12,824 nucleotides of DNA from Prolixibacteraceae bacterium. Its GTDB lineage: Bacteria > Bacteroidota > Bacteroidia > Bacteroidales > Prolixibacteraceae. Position numbers and translations under genes: made by a program. The stretch spans positions 1 through 12,824 of the forward strand of contig DAIDJX010000073.1 in the NCBI GenBank assembly GCA_027451165.1, read 5' to 3'. Numbering within the stretch: the stretch's first letter is position 1; every line of letters begins with the position of its first letter. Positions 1 to 7,062 of the stretch are shown one piece after another. A model generated the notes under the pieces. The model did no database searches, was not told the origin of the DNA, and saw nothing but the letters and a program-made list of their open reading frames with translations.

Positions 1-741
1 TATGCCGGCGTTGATTATGAAGCTATCCTTCACGCCGCAGAAAATGATCCCGATGGTTGTGATATCATCCTCTGGGATGGGGGTAACAACGACTTTTCTT
101 TCTATAAACCTGACCTGTCAGTGGTGGTGGCCGATCCCCACCGGGCTGGAGCTGAACTGAGCTATTATCCGGCAGAGATCAATATTTTAACCGCCGATGT
201 GATTGTTATCAACAAAATTGACACTGCCCAGCCCGACAAGGTGGAGGAAGTGAGACGGAATATTGAAGCCATCAATCCATCAGCAATTGTCATCGATGGT
301 GCCAGTCCGATCAGCGTGGAAGATCCATCCCTCATCCGCGGGAAAAGGGTGCTTGCTGTTGAAGACGGACCCACATTAACCCACGGAGAAATGAAGATGG
401 GCGCTGCTGTGGTAGCCGCCAAAAAGTTCAATGCTGCCCAATTGGTGGACCCGCGTCCCTGGTTGGCCGGGAAGCTGAAAGATACTTTTGATACTTATAA
501 AAATATTGGTACCCTGCTTCCTGCAATGGGCTACAGTCCCGGGCAGGTGAAAGACCTTGAAACGACCATCAACAATACCGACTGTGATTCCGTGATCATC
601 GGAACGCCCATAGACCTGAACAGGATCATCACCATCAACAAGCCCACCACAAGGGTGAGCTATGACCTTGAAGAAATCGGTGATCCGAAGCTGGAAGACG
701 TGTTGGATGAATTCCTGAAAAAGCTCAATCTGGAGATATAG
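1..741 (+). CDS. COG2403-type GTPase, cyclic 2,3-diphosphoglycerate synthetase-like (5' end missing)
   Basis: The reading frame is open from base 1 and ends at TAG 739-741, giving 246 residues; the N-terminal part, including any P-loop, lies outside the window. Visible features, counted in the fragment, are WDGGNND (25-31), ADPHRAG (44-50), a guanine-specificity motif NKID (71-74), then EDGPTLTHGEMKMGA and VDPRPWLAGK, and near the C terminus PAMGY and GTPIDLNRII. This set is the signature of the COG2403 predicted GTPases, whose characterised relatives are the archaeal cyclic 2,3-diphosphoglycerate synthetases, which close 2,3-bisphosphoglycerate to its cyclic anhydride. Whether bacterial members make that compound is not established, so the substrate here is inference. 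The protein has no membrane segment and is presumably cytosolic. The next gene lies 104 nt downstream with its own promoter-like element, so co-transcription is uncertain. Confidence 0.85.
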   Translation, partial: YAGVDYEAILHAAENDPDGCDIILWDGGNNDFSFYKPDLSVVVADPHRAGAELSYYPAEINILTADVIVINKIDTAQPDKVEEVRRNIEAINPSAIVIDGASPISVEDPSLIRGKRVLAVEDGPTLTHGEMKMGAAVVAAKKFNAAQLVDPRPWLAGKLKDTFDTYKNIGTLLPAMGYSPGQVKDLETTINNTDCDSVIIGTPIDLNRIITINKPTTRVSYDLEEIGDPKLEDVLDEFLKKLNLEI

Positions 742-795
742 TAAGACTCGTATAGCTGTTTTTGTCCGCCTGTTTGCTGACAATGCACCGCTTGA

Positions 796-827
796 TTGGG
801 AAATCAGGCAGAAAAAGACTATTTTTG
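796..827 (+). promoter_or_regulatory. Bacteroidota-type promoter of the PfkB-like gene
   Basis: TATTTTTG at 820-827 matches the -7 consensus TAnnTTTG, and TTG at 796-798 serves as the -33 element with a 21-nt spacer. Transcription would begin a few bases after 827, leaving a leader of roughly 10-15 nt before the ATG at 846. This favours that ATG over the in-frame ATG at 762, which lies upstream of the promoter. Prediction from consensus only. Confidence 0.55.
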
Positions 828-845
828 TCTCATAATTCGGTTAGG

Positions 846-1757
846 ATGAGCAAAAAGATAGTGGCATTCGGTGAACTGATCTGGGATGTCTTTCAGGATG
901 TAAAAAAACTGGGAGGAGCGCCTGCCAATCTGGTTTTCCGGGTCACCACGCTGGGCGACGAAGGGCATCTGATCTCCAGGGTAGGAGTGGATGATGCCGG
1001 CCGGGAGGCAATTTCCAGACTGAACAGCATGAATGTGTCAGACCGTTTTGTTCAGATTGATCCCAGCCACTTGACCGGAAACATAATGGTGAAGGTCGGT
1101 CATGAAGGCCGTCCGGATTACCATATTGAACCGGATCTCGCTTTTGACCACATTACCCTGACGGACGAAATGCTCCGTTTGGTGCAGGAGTCAGATTGTC
1201 TGTGTTTCGGAACCCTGGTACAACGGCATAGTGTCTCTGCAAATACCCTTAGAACCCTTTTGAGGGAATCTCCCGGTACCTTGAAATACCTTGACCTCAA
1301 GCTGCGGAAAAACTGGTACACTACTGAAGTGATAGAGGATAGCCTTCGGGTAGCAAACATCCTCAGGGTAAAGGAAAATGAACTGTACCTGCTTAAAAAT
1401 GAACTCAGTCTCTTTGAATATGAATCCAGAAGCCTGGCGGAGGAACTGATCAATGAATATGACCTGGATATTGTTCTGGTCACCCAGAGCAAAGCCGGAG
1501 CTTTTACCCTGGATAAGGAAGGCCGCTACTATGAAGACAAAGGCTATGTGATAGACCTTATCGACACCGTTGGTTCAGGTGTTGCTTTTTCAGCAGGATT
1601 CCTGCACGTTTACCTGGAAGAAAACGACCTGGAGGCTGCCCTCCAGTTTGGTAATGCCTGCGGCGCGCTAACTGCGGAAACCCAGGGGGCCACTACTCAT
1701 ATTCCCAAGAATCAAATACTTGAGTTGATGAAAAGCGGAGCCCGCCGCGAACCCTGA
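846..1757 (+). CDS. PfkB/fructokinase-like sugar kinase with substituted active site (possible pseudokinase)
   Basis: This 303-residue protein has the full ribokinase-like (PfkB) layout. GELIWDVF (9-16) and GGAPAN (23-28) are the N-terminal sugar-binding signature, CFGTLVQR (120-127) is typical of fructokinase-like members, and DTVGSGVAF (240-248) is the C-terminal signature. Compared with the family pattern as I recall it, four conserved positions differ: Asn of DxNLR is Lys152, Asn of the NxxE Mg/phosphate motif is Lys176, Gly of VTxG is Ser215, and the catalytic Asp of GAGD is Val246 (GTT 1581-1583). Family members phosphorylate sugars with ATP, using that Asp as base; this protein may instead bind sugar or regulate. 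The frame is intact, so it is not an obvious pseudogene. The start at 846 was chosen because SKKIVAFGE begins the conserved fold and the promoter lies at 796-827; an in-frame ATG at 762 would add 28 atypical residues. The stop codon falls in the first unit of the heptamer array. Confidence 0.85.
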   Translation: MSKKIVAFGELIWDVFQDVKKLGGAPANLVFRVTTLGDEGHLISRVGVDDAGREAISRLNSMNVSDRFVQIDPSHLTGNIMVKVGHEGRPDYHIEPDLAFDHITLTDEMLRLVQESDCLCFGTLVQRHSVSANTLRTLLRESPGTLKYLDLKLRKNWYTTEVIEDSLRVANILRVKENELYLLKNELSLFEYESRSLAEELINEYDLDIVLVTQSKAGAFTLDKEGRYYEDKGYVIDLIDTVGSGVAFSAGFLHVYLEENDLEAALQFGNACGALTAETQGATTHIPKNQILELMKSGARREP

Positions 1758-1833
1758 ACCCTGAACCCTGAACCCTGAACCCTGAACCCTGAACCCTGGA
1801 ACCTGAACCCTGAAACCTGAACCCTGAAACCCA
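1751..1833. repeat. Heptanucleotide tandem array (ACCCTGA)n, G-rich on the minus strand
   Basis: Six perfect ACCCTGA units occupy 1751-1792. They are followed by ACCCTGG, AACCTGA, ACCCTGA, AACCTGA and ACCCTGA to 1827, then a partial AACCCA. That is about eleven full units, perfect at the kinase end and degenerate toward the transporter end. The first unit supplies the kinase stop (TGA 1755-1757), and the array ends 12 nt before the stop of the convergent transporter gene. The minus strand reads (TCAGGGT)n, giving seven GGG tracts separated by exactly 4 nt, a pattern resembling telomeric DNA and compatible with G-quadruplex folding. Seven-nt periodicity without palindromic symmetry and without spacers excludes a CRISPR. 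Confidence 0.95.
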
Positions 1834-1845
1834 GCCCTGTCTGCT

Positions 1846-2787
1846 TTATGCCGATTTTTGCTGAACAGCCTTGGCGAGCGTCATAATCAGTACTCCTGCA
1901 ACTGTCAGCAACCCACCAATAATCTGATGTTTTAAAGGCAAAGTACCGAAATAGATCCAGACACCTCCCATTACTACTATCCCTTTTGTACTTTGGACGA
2001 TAGATGACCGGGAAGCTTCAATAAATTTGAAGGAGTAGTAAATCATCAGTACCCCCAGGAAAGGCCCTAAAAATGCGCCCGCAGCGATGTTCGACAAAGC
2101 AGCCACCGGAAGATGGAACGGCACATCAAGCGTCAGCATCAGGATGGAAGCGCTGATCAGCAGCCAGAACGTACCGTTCAGCACAATGATTTCCGGGGTT
2201 AATTGCCTGACATTGATTTTGCCGATCACCGAAGTGGAGGAAGCCAGAATGGCATTGATCAGCACCACCAGTGTGCCGGGAATAAACATTTTCTGTAGCG
2301 ATGTTTCGCCGGTATAACTGATGACAAAGGCTCCTGTCAGCGCAAGAAATACACCCACAGATTCCAGCCACGTAAATCGTTCTTTCAGCAAAGTAACCCC
2401 CATCAGGGTTAAAATAACCGGGTAAAGATTACCCAGGAACGAGGTGACCGAAGGGTCAGGAATGATTTGCAGGGAGAGATAAAACGAGGTATTGGTTAAA
2501 ACTTCCATAATCCCCAGCAGGATCAGGATCCCGTATTGCCGCCGGCTAAGCCTCATCAGTTGAGCGAGGTTTCCGCGGAAGGCCGACCAGGCAAGATTGA
2601 GTACAAAGGCCACCAGAAACCAGTAAAAAATAAATACCACCAACTGTCCAACCGGCCCTGTCAACTGTACCTGGCTGATTTCATTCATGGCGGCTTTGCT
2701 GAATACATACCCTCCGATTGAGAAGGAGAGCGTTGCCAGGATAGCAAAAAGATAGCCCTTAAAACGGTCTGATTTTAATGCGGTCAT
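1846..2787 (-). CDS. DMT-superfamily transporter (EamA-type, 10 predicted TM helices)
   Basis: This 313-residue, strongly hydrophobic protein has the duplicated five-helix architecture of the drug/metabolite transporter superfamily. The first half ends with the EamA-type helix pair LYPVILTLMG...KERFTWLESVGV (about 121-146). The second half ends with a matching pair (about 270-305) in which the usual Lys-Glu between helices is not obvious. The substrate cannot be deduced; relatives export amino acids, metabolites or drugs, or carry sugar phosphates. Its ATG (2785-2787) overlaps the pgi stop by 4 nt (ATGA), which indicates translational coupling, so it is the last gene of the lysS-gpsA-pgi operon. 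Its 3' end faces the PfkB-like gene across the heptamer array, and a transcript running past its stop would carry the G-rich strand of that array. Confidence 0.88.
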   Translation of the reverse strand: MTALKSDRFKGYLFAILATLSFSIGGYVFSKAAMNEISQVQLTGPVGQLVVFIFYWFLVAFVLNLAWSAFRGNLAQLMRLSRRQYGILILLGIMEVLTNTSFYLSLQIIPDPSVTSFLGNLYPVILTLMGVTLLKERFTWLESVGVFLALTGAFVISYTGETSLQKMFIPGTLVVLINAILASSTSVIGKINVRQLTPEIIVLNGTFWLLISASILMLTLDVPFHLPVAALSNIAAGAFLGPFLGVLMIYYSFKFIEASRSSIVQSTKGIVVMGGVWIYFGTLPLKHQIIGGLLTVAGVLIMTLAKAVQQKSA

Positions 2788-4133
2788 GCCTGTATCCTCG
2801 ATTTGATCGCTTTGGTTTCCGCTTCGAAGCCCGGTTTTTCCAGCAGTGCAAACATATTCTTTTTGTAGGCTTCCACACCCGGCTGATCAAAAGGATTCAC
2901 TCCCAGTTCATAGCCACTGATGCCACAGGCCAGTTCGAAGAAGTATATCAGTTGGCCGAGGTAATATTCATTGAGCCGGGGAATGGTGATCAACAGGTTG
3001 GGGACACCGCCGTCAACATGGGCAATGGCTGTTCCCAGTTCTGCCATTTTGTTCACCTCGTCAATCCTTTTCCCGGCCAGGAAATTCAATCCGTCGAGAT
3101 TCTCCCGGTCATAGGGAACCTTGAGCAAGCGGTCGGGAGTTTGCACCGATATCACGGTCTCAAACAGTTTCCGCTCACCTTCCTGAATGTACTGACCCAT
3201 GGAATGAAGGTCTGAAGTGAAATCTACGCTGGCCGGGAAAATCCCTTTGTTTTCTTTGCCTTCACTCTCGCCATACAACTGTTTCCACCATTCACTGAAG
3301 AAATGAAGCTTCGGATTAAAGTTGACCAATATTTCAACCCCGTAACCTTTCCGGTATAATAAATTGCGAACAGCGGCATAGCGGGCGGGAAGGTTGTTTT
3401 CGAAGGGAATATCCCTGCCCGATGCCACCTCCATATCAACGGCTCCCTTTACCAGGGCGCGGATGTCAAAACCGGCAACAGCCAGGGCAACCAGGCCGAC
3501 TGGCGTAAGTACAGAATAGCGGCCTCCAACGTCATCGGGAATAACAAAAGTCTTGTATCCTTCCGAAACAGCCAGTTTCCGCAGTGCTCCCCTCGAAGCG
3601 TCGGTAATCGCCACAATTCTGGTACAGGCCTCTGTCTTTCCGTATTTTTCCTCAAGGTCCTGTTTCAGCAGCCTGAAAGCCAAAGCTGGTTCAGTGGTTG
3701 TTCCGGATTTTGAAATAACCAGCATGGCCCATTCTTTCGTTTGAAGGAGATCCCTCAACTCGGCATGATAATCTTCCCCGATGTTCTGACCCGCGAATAT
3801 GATCAATGGATTGGTGATGGGTTTTAAATGGGAAAAACTGTCTGAAAGGGCATCTGCAACCGCTTTGGTTCCCAGATAAGAACCTCCGATGCCAACAACG
3901 ATGAGTATTTCAATTTTTTTGGATCTTAAAATTTGGGCTGTCTCCTCTGTATCTGCCAACACAGATGCTGATATGGAAGAGGGAAGATTCACCCAACCAA
4001 GGAAATCATTTCCTTTGCCGGTTTTCTCCTGCAAGGCAAGGTTATGGGCCTCCAGGCGCTCTTTCATCTCTTCAATTTCTTCTGGGGAAACAAAAGAATA
4101 AACACGGTCAAGTTGTAATGTCATTTTTTCCAT
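2784..4133 (-). CDS. pgi: Glucose-6-phosphate isomerase
   Basis: Cytosolic enzyme interconverting glucose 6-phosphate and fructose 6-phosphate in glycolysis and gluconeogenesis. At 449 residues it is the short bacterial type found in Bacteroidota and Firmicutes rather than the roughly 550-residue E. coli type. Two SIS sugar-phosphate domains are recognisable: GIGGSYLGTKAV (81-92) and the phosphate-binding SKSGTTTEPA (141-150). The PGI signature is DDVGGRYSVLTPVG (200-213). Likely catalytic residues lie in YGESEGK (287-293), DLHSMGQYIQEG (308-319, His310) and the C-terminal GVNPFDQPGVEAYKKN, where the Lys is expected to contact substrate. The ATG at 4131-4133 is 6 nt after the gpsA stop; an alternative ATG at 4122-4124 would remove three residues. 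All motifs look intact. Confidence 0.96.
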   Translation of the reverse strand: MEKMTLQLDRVYSFVSPEEIEEMKERLEAHNLALQEKTGKGNDFLGWVNLPSSISASVLADTEETAQILRSKKIEILIVVGIGGSYLGTKAVADALSDSFSHLKPITNPLIIFAGQNIGEDYHAELRDLLQTKEWAMLVISKSGTTTEPALAFRLLKQDLEEKYGKTEACTRIVAITDASRGALRKLAVSEGYKTFVIPDDVGGRYSVLTPVGLVALAVAGFDIRALVKGAVDMEVASGRDIPFENNLPARYAAVRNLLYRKGYGVEILVNFNPKLHFFSEWWKQLYGESEGKENKGIFPASVDFTSDLHSMGQYIQEGERKLFETVISVQTPDRLLKVPYDRENLDGLNFLAGKRIDEVNKMAELGTAIAHVDGGVPNLLITIPRLNEYYLGQLIYFFELACGISGYELGVNPFDQPGVEAYKKNMFALLEKPGFEAETKAIKSRIQA

Positions 4134-4139
4134 AAGACC

Positions 4140-5132
4140 TTATTTTAATTTATCTGTCAGTTTTAATATCTCTTTTTTAGGTGTGCGGTTGTTATACAGG
4201 ATCTGATACACCGTATCACAAATGGGCATATCCACTTTGTACCTGTCATTGATTTCATGAATAATTTTTGCAGAATAAAAGCCTTCTGCGATCATATCCA
4301 TCTCCAGTTGGGCAGTTTTTACTGAATAGCCTTTCCCGATCATGGTACCAAACATCCGGTTTCTGCTGAACTGGGAATAGGCTGTCACCAGCAAATCTCC
4401 GAGGTAAACGGAGCTTTTTATATCGCGGGAAATGGGATGCACCGTGTCTACAAATCTTTTTATTTCCTGAATGGCATTGGAAATCAGTACAGCCTGAAAA
4501 TTATCCCCATATCTCAGGCCATGTGCTATGCCCGAGGCAATAGCAACGATGTTTTTAAGAACGGAACTGTATTCAGTACCCCAAATATCATCTGAGGTGA
4601 CAGCTTTGATGTAATTGCAACTGATCAGGGTGGCAAATTCTTCTGCCTTGTGTTCATCGGTGCCGGCTACTGTAAGGTAGGAGAGTTTCTCAAGCGCAAC
4701 TTCTTCGGCATGGCACGGCCCTGAAAGAACACCTATATTTTCAAAGGGTAAGCCGTATTTAATGTGCAGGTATTCGCCCATTACCATTTTCTCGTCGGGG
4801 ATCAGGCCTTTAATTCCGGAAATCACATACTTTCCGGAAATATCGACATACAGATCCTTCAACGTCTCTTTCAGAAAAGCAGAAGGTATGGCGATGATCA
4901 GCGTATCACACTGAGTGGCAATGGCATTGATGTTGGAAGTAAAGTGAATCCTGTCGATATTAAAATCAATCCCTCTGAGATAACCGGGATTGTGCCGGTA
5001 TTGCCTGAATTGCTCAATGTTCTCCTCATTCCGTATAAACCAGCAAATTTCCGGCAGGTTCTCCAGGAGTATCTTGGCCAGGGCTGTTGCCCAGCTTCCG
5101 CTTCCAATGATCGCAATCTTCGTGTTTTTCAA
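4140..5132 (-). CDS. gpsA: NAD(P)H-dependent glycerol-3-phosphate dehydrogenase
   Basis: Reduces dihydroxyacetone phosphate to sn-glycerol 3-phosphate, the backbone precursor of membrane phospholipids; cytosolic. The 330-residue protein opens with the Rossmann motif GSGSWATALA (10-19). It also has SGIKGL (105-110), LSGPCHAEEVA (136-146), the catalytic-Lys segment VLKNIVAIASGI (191-202, Lys193), GDN (209-211) and GDLLVTAYSQFSRNRMFG (245-262). The segment VLISNAI (215-221) differs from the TRG-containing version of E. coli but matches what I recall of Bacteroidota GpsA. The best start is TTG 5130-5132, because no in-frame ATG or GTG exists between it and the lysS stop. An AAGGA lies 7 nt before an in-frame ATA at 5142-5144, a less likely alternative start. 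It sits 33 nt after lysS and 6 nt before pgi, so operon membership is likely. Confidence 0.95.
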   Translation of the reverse strand: MKNTKIAIIGSGSWATALAKILLENLPEICWFIRNEENIEQFRQYRHNPGYLRGIDFNIDRIHFTSNINAIATQCDTLIIAIPSAFLKETLKDLYVDISGKYVISGIKGLIPDEKMVMGEYLHIKYGLPFENIGVLSGPCHAEEVALEKLSYLTVAGTDEHKAEEFATLISCNYIKAVTSDDIWGTEYSSVLKNIVAIASGIAHGLRYGDNFQAVLISNAIQEIKRFVDTVHPISRDIKSSVYLGDLLVTAYSQFSRNRMFGTMIGKGYSVKTAQLEMDMIAEGFYSAKIIHEINDRYKVDMPICDTVYQILYNNRTPKKEILKLTDKLK

Positions 5133-5165
5133 CCGTCGGTATATTGAGTTATCCTTGTTGTGGAA

Positions 5166-6905
5166 TCAGTCCAGTTGTTCCAGCCACGCTTTCACTTCAT
5201 CCTGGGAAGGATTGGTCAATCCCAGTTTGTTCTTTTTGTTGTACCCGCACAATTCCTGATGAAGCCGGGTGTATTTATCCACTTCCTTTAACCTGGCAAG
5301 GGAGGAATAGCCCAGCTTGCCCAGGACTTCGCTCCATTGTTCCGGGATTCCAAGGCTACTGAACTCATCAGCAGCAGAAATGGTTCCACTCTTCCCGGTT
5401 TCCGGTTTCATTTGCGGGAAAAAGAGCACATCCTGAATGGAAAGCTGATTGGTCATGAACATGGTCAACCGGTCAATTCCGATACCCATCCCGGAAGTGG
5501 GTGGCATGCCAAATTCCAGCGCCCGGAGGAAATCATGGTCAATGAACATGGCTTCATCATCTCCTTTTTCCGATAAACGTAGCTGCTCCTCAAAACGCTC
5601 CCGTTGGTCAAGGGGATCATTCAGCTCGGAATAAGCATTGGCCAGCTCCTTGCCAAACACCATCAACTCAAATCTTTCTGTGAGCTCCGGATTGCTGCGG
5701 TGTTTTTTGGTCAGCGGCGACATCTCAACCGGGTAATCGATGATAAAAGTCGGCTGAATATAATGATGCTCGCATTTCTCACCGAAAATCTGGTCGATCA
5801 GTTTCCCTTTCCCCATTCCCGGGTTCGTTTCAATGCCCAGGCGGTCACAAATCTCCCTCAGCCTGTTTTCATCCATCCCGGAAATATCATAGCCCGTATG
5901 TGTTTTAATGGCTTCAATCATGGTTACCCTGGGATATGGCGCCTTGAAATCAACTTCCTGTTCCCCGATCTGGACCCGGGTGGACCCATGGAGTGCAAGG
6001 GCAACTCGTTCCACCAGTTTTTCAGTGAAGTTCATCATCCAGAAATAATCCTTGAAGGCCACATAAATCTCCAGAACGGTAAATTCCGGATTATGGGTGC
6101 GGTCCATTCCTTCATTGCGGAAATCTTTGGCAAATTCATAGACCCCGTCAAATCCCCCCACAATCAGTTTCTTCAGGTACAGCTCATTGGCAATCCTGAG
6201 GTATAAAGGGATATCAAGGGTGTTGTGGTGGGTGATAAACGGCCTGGCGGCAGCTCCTCCCGGAATAGGTTGAAGAATGGGGGTTTCCACTTCGAGAAAC
6301 CCATATTCATTGAACATTTCCCGCATGGTGCTGATGATCTTTGTCCGTTTCACAAAAACATCCCTGTTTTGCGGATTGACAATCAGATCGACATACCTCA
6401 TCCGGTAACGCTGTTCAACATCAGTGAAGGCATCAAACGTCATCCCGTCTTTTTCTTTTACTACGGGAAGCGGTCGGAGTGATTTGTTCAGCAGGGTAAG
6501 TTCCTGAACATGAACAGTAATCTCTCCCATCTGGGTGATGAAAACATATCCCTTAACCCCGATAATGTCCCCGATATCCAGCAATTTTTTGAAAACTTCA
6601 TTGTAAAAGGTCTTGTCTTCCCCCGGACAAATTTCATCCCTCGTGATGTACAACTGAATGCGGCCCGTGGAATCCTGCAATTCTGCAAAGGAAGCCTTGC
6701 CCATAATTCTTTGTGTCATCAGCCGCCCTGCAATACAAACTTCATTAAAGTTTTTAAGTTCTTCTGAAAATCCGGAGTGAATTTCTGAAACAGAACAATT
6801 CACCGGATATTCGGCAGCCGGATAAGGATCAATTCCCAGTTCACGCAACCTCAGCAGTGAATTTCTGCGGATTACTTCCTGTTCGCTCAATGAAATAGAT
6901 GTCAT
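5166..6905 (-). CDS. lysS: Lysyl-tRNA synthetase, class II, with Bacteroidota-type C-terminal extension
   Basis: Charges tRNA(Lys) with lysine using ATP; cytosolic homodimer in the family. The N-terminal OB-fold anticodon-binding domain spans about 55-140 (AGRLMTQRIMGKASFAELQD). The class II catalytic core follows, with motif 1 around 199-216 (NEYGFLEVETPILQPIPG), motif 2 around 259-280 (AKDFRNEGMD...HNPEFTVLE) and motif 3 at 471-483 (SGMGIGIDRLTMF). The usual bacterial enzyme ends near residue 502 (FPQMKPE); here about 77 more residues follow, with a hairpin-like helical stretch (LGIPEQWSEVLGKLGYSSL) and a lysine-rich segment. I recall such an extension as common in Bacteroidota LysRS. The ATG at 6903-6905 is followed by a normal amphipathic N terminus. 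It is the first gene of the minus-strand operon lysS-gpsA-pgi-DMT and has a promoter-like box 26 nt upstream. Confidence 0.97.
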   Translation of the reverse strand: MTSISLSEQEVIRRNSLLRLRELGIDPYPAAEYPVNCSVSEIHSGFSEELKNFNEVCIAGRLMTQRIMGKASFAELQDSTGRIQLYITRDEICPGEDKTFYNEVFKKLLDIGDIIGVKGYVFITQMGEITVHVQELTLLNKSLRPLPVVKEKDGMTFDAFTDVEQRYRMRYVDLIVNPQNRDVFVKRTKIISTMREMFNEYGFLEVETPILQPIPGGAAARPFITHHNTLDIPLYLRIANELYLKKLIVGGFDGVYEFAKDFRNEGMDRTHNPEFTVLEIYVAFKDYFWMMNFTEKLVERVALALHGSTRVQIGEQEVDFKAPYPRVTMIEAIKTHTGYDISGMDENRLREICDRLGIETNPGMGKGKLIDQIFGEKCEHHYIQPTFIIDYPVEMSPLTKKHRSNPELTERFELMVFGKELANAYSELNDPLDQRERFEEQLRLSEKGDDEAMFIDHDFLRALEFGMPPTSGMGIGIDRLTMFMTNQLSIQDVLFFPQMKPETGKSGTISAADEFSSLGIPEQWSEVLGKLGYSSLARLKEVDKYTRLHQELCGYNKKNKLGLTNPSQDEVKAWLEQLD

Positions 6906-6930
6906 ATAAATTTTGTGCAGTAAACGGCTG

Positions 6931-6938
6931 CAAAGATA
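6931..6938 (-). promoter_or_regulatory. Putative -7 promoter element for the lysS operon
   Basis: On the minus strand 6938-6931 reads TATCTTTG, an exact match to the Bacteroidota -7 consensus TAnnTTTG, placed 25 nt before the lysS ATG. No clear TTG is found 17-23 nt upstream, so the -33 element is degenerate or absent. The box shares TTATCTTTGCAG with the recJ promoter on the opposite strand. Confidence 0.5.
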
Positions 6939-7062
6939 AGAAAAGAATTAAAAGCCGCATTCCGGGAAACGCGCTGGCAATCTGCATAAATTTTCTAAAA
7001 TATAATTTTATATGATTGATATTCAGCATATTAAAAAAATATACCTGACATAACCGTTTTTA

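Noticed and set aside
742..795. Possible terminator after the COG2403 gene
   Set aside because: Only a short GCCTG/CAGGC pairing with a long loop is available, with no T-run after a stable stem.
762..845. In-frame N-terminal extension of the PfkB-like protein starting at ATG 762
   Set aside because: The extra 28 residues are basic and unlike PfkB N termini, and a good promoter (796-827) lies inside the extension.
1751..1833. CRISPR-like array
   Set aside because: The units are 7 nt, directly adjacent and without spacers; a simple tandem repeat.
2778..3215. 145-codon plus-strand open frame antisense to pgi
   Set aside because: It is fully covered by pgi, has no promoter or start signal and no known motif.
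5604..6206. 200-codon plus-strand open frame antisense to lysS
   Set aside because: It lies wholly inside lysS, whose class II motifs are intact; the sequence shows no recognisable domain and has the composition of an antisense shadow.
6997..7009. AAAAT-ATA-ATTTT inverted repeat as terminator or operator
   Set aside because: A 5-bp all-A/T stem is too weak for a terminator, and such symmetry is expected by chance in AT-rich promoter DNA.
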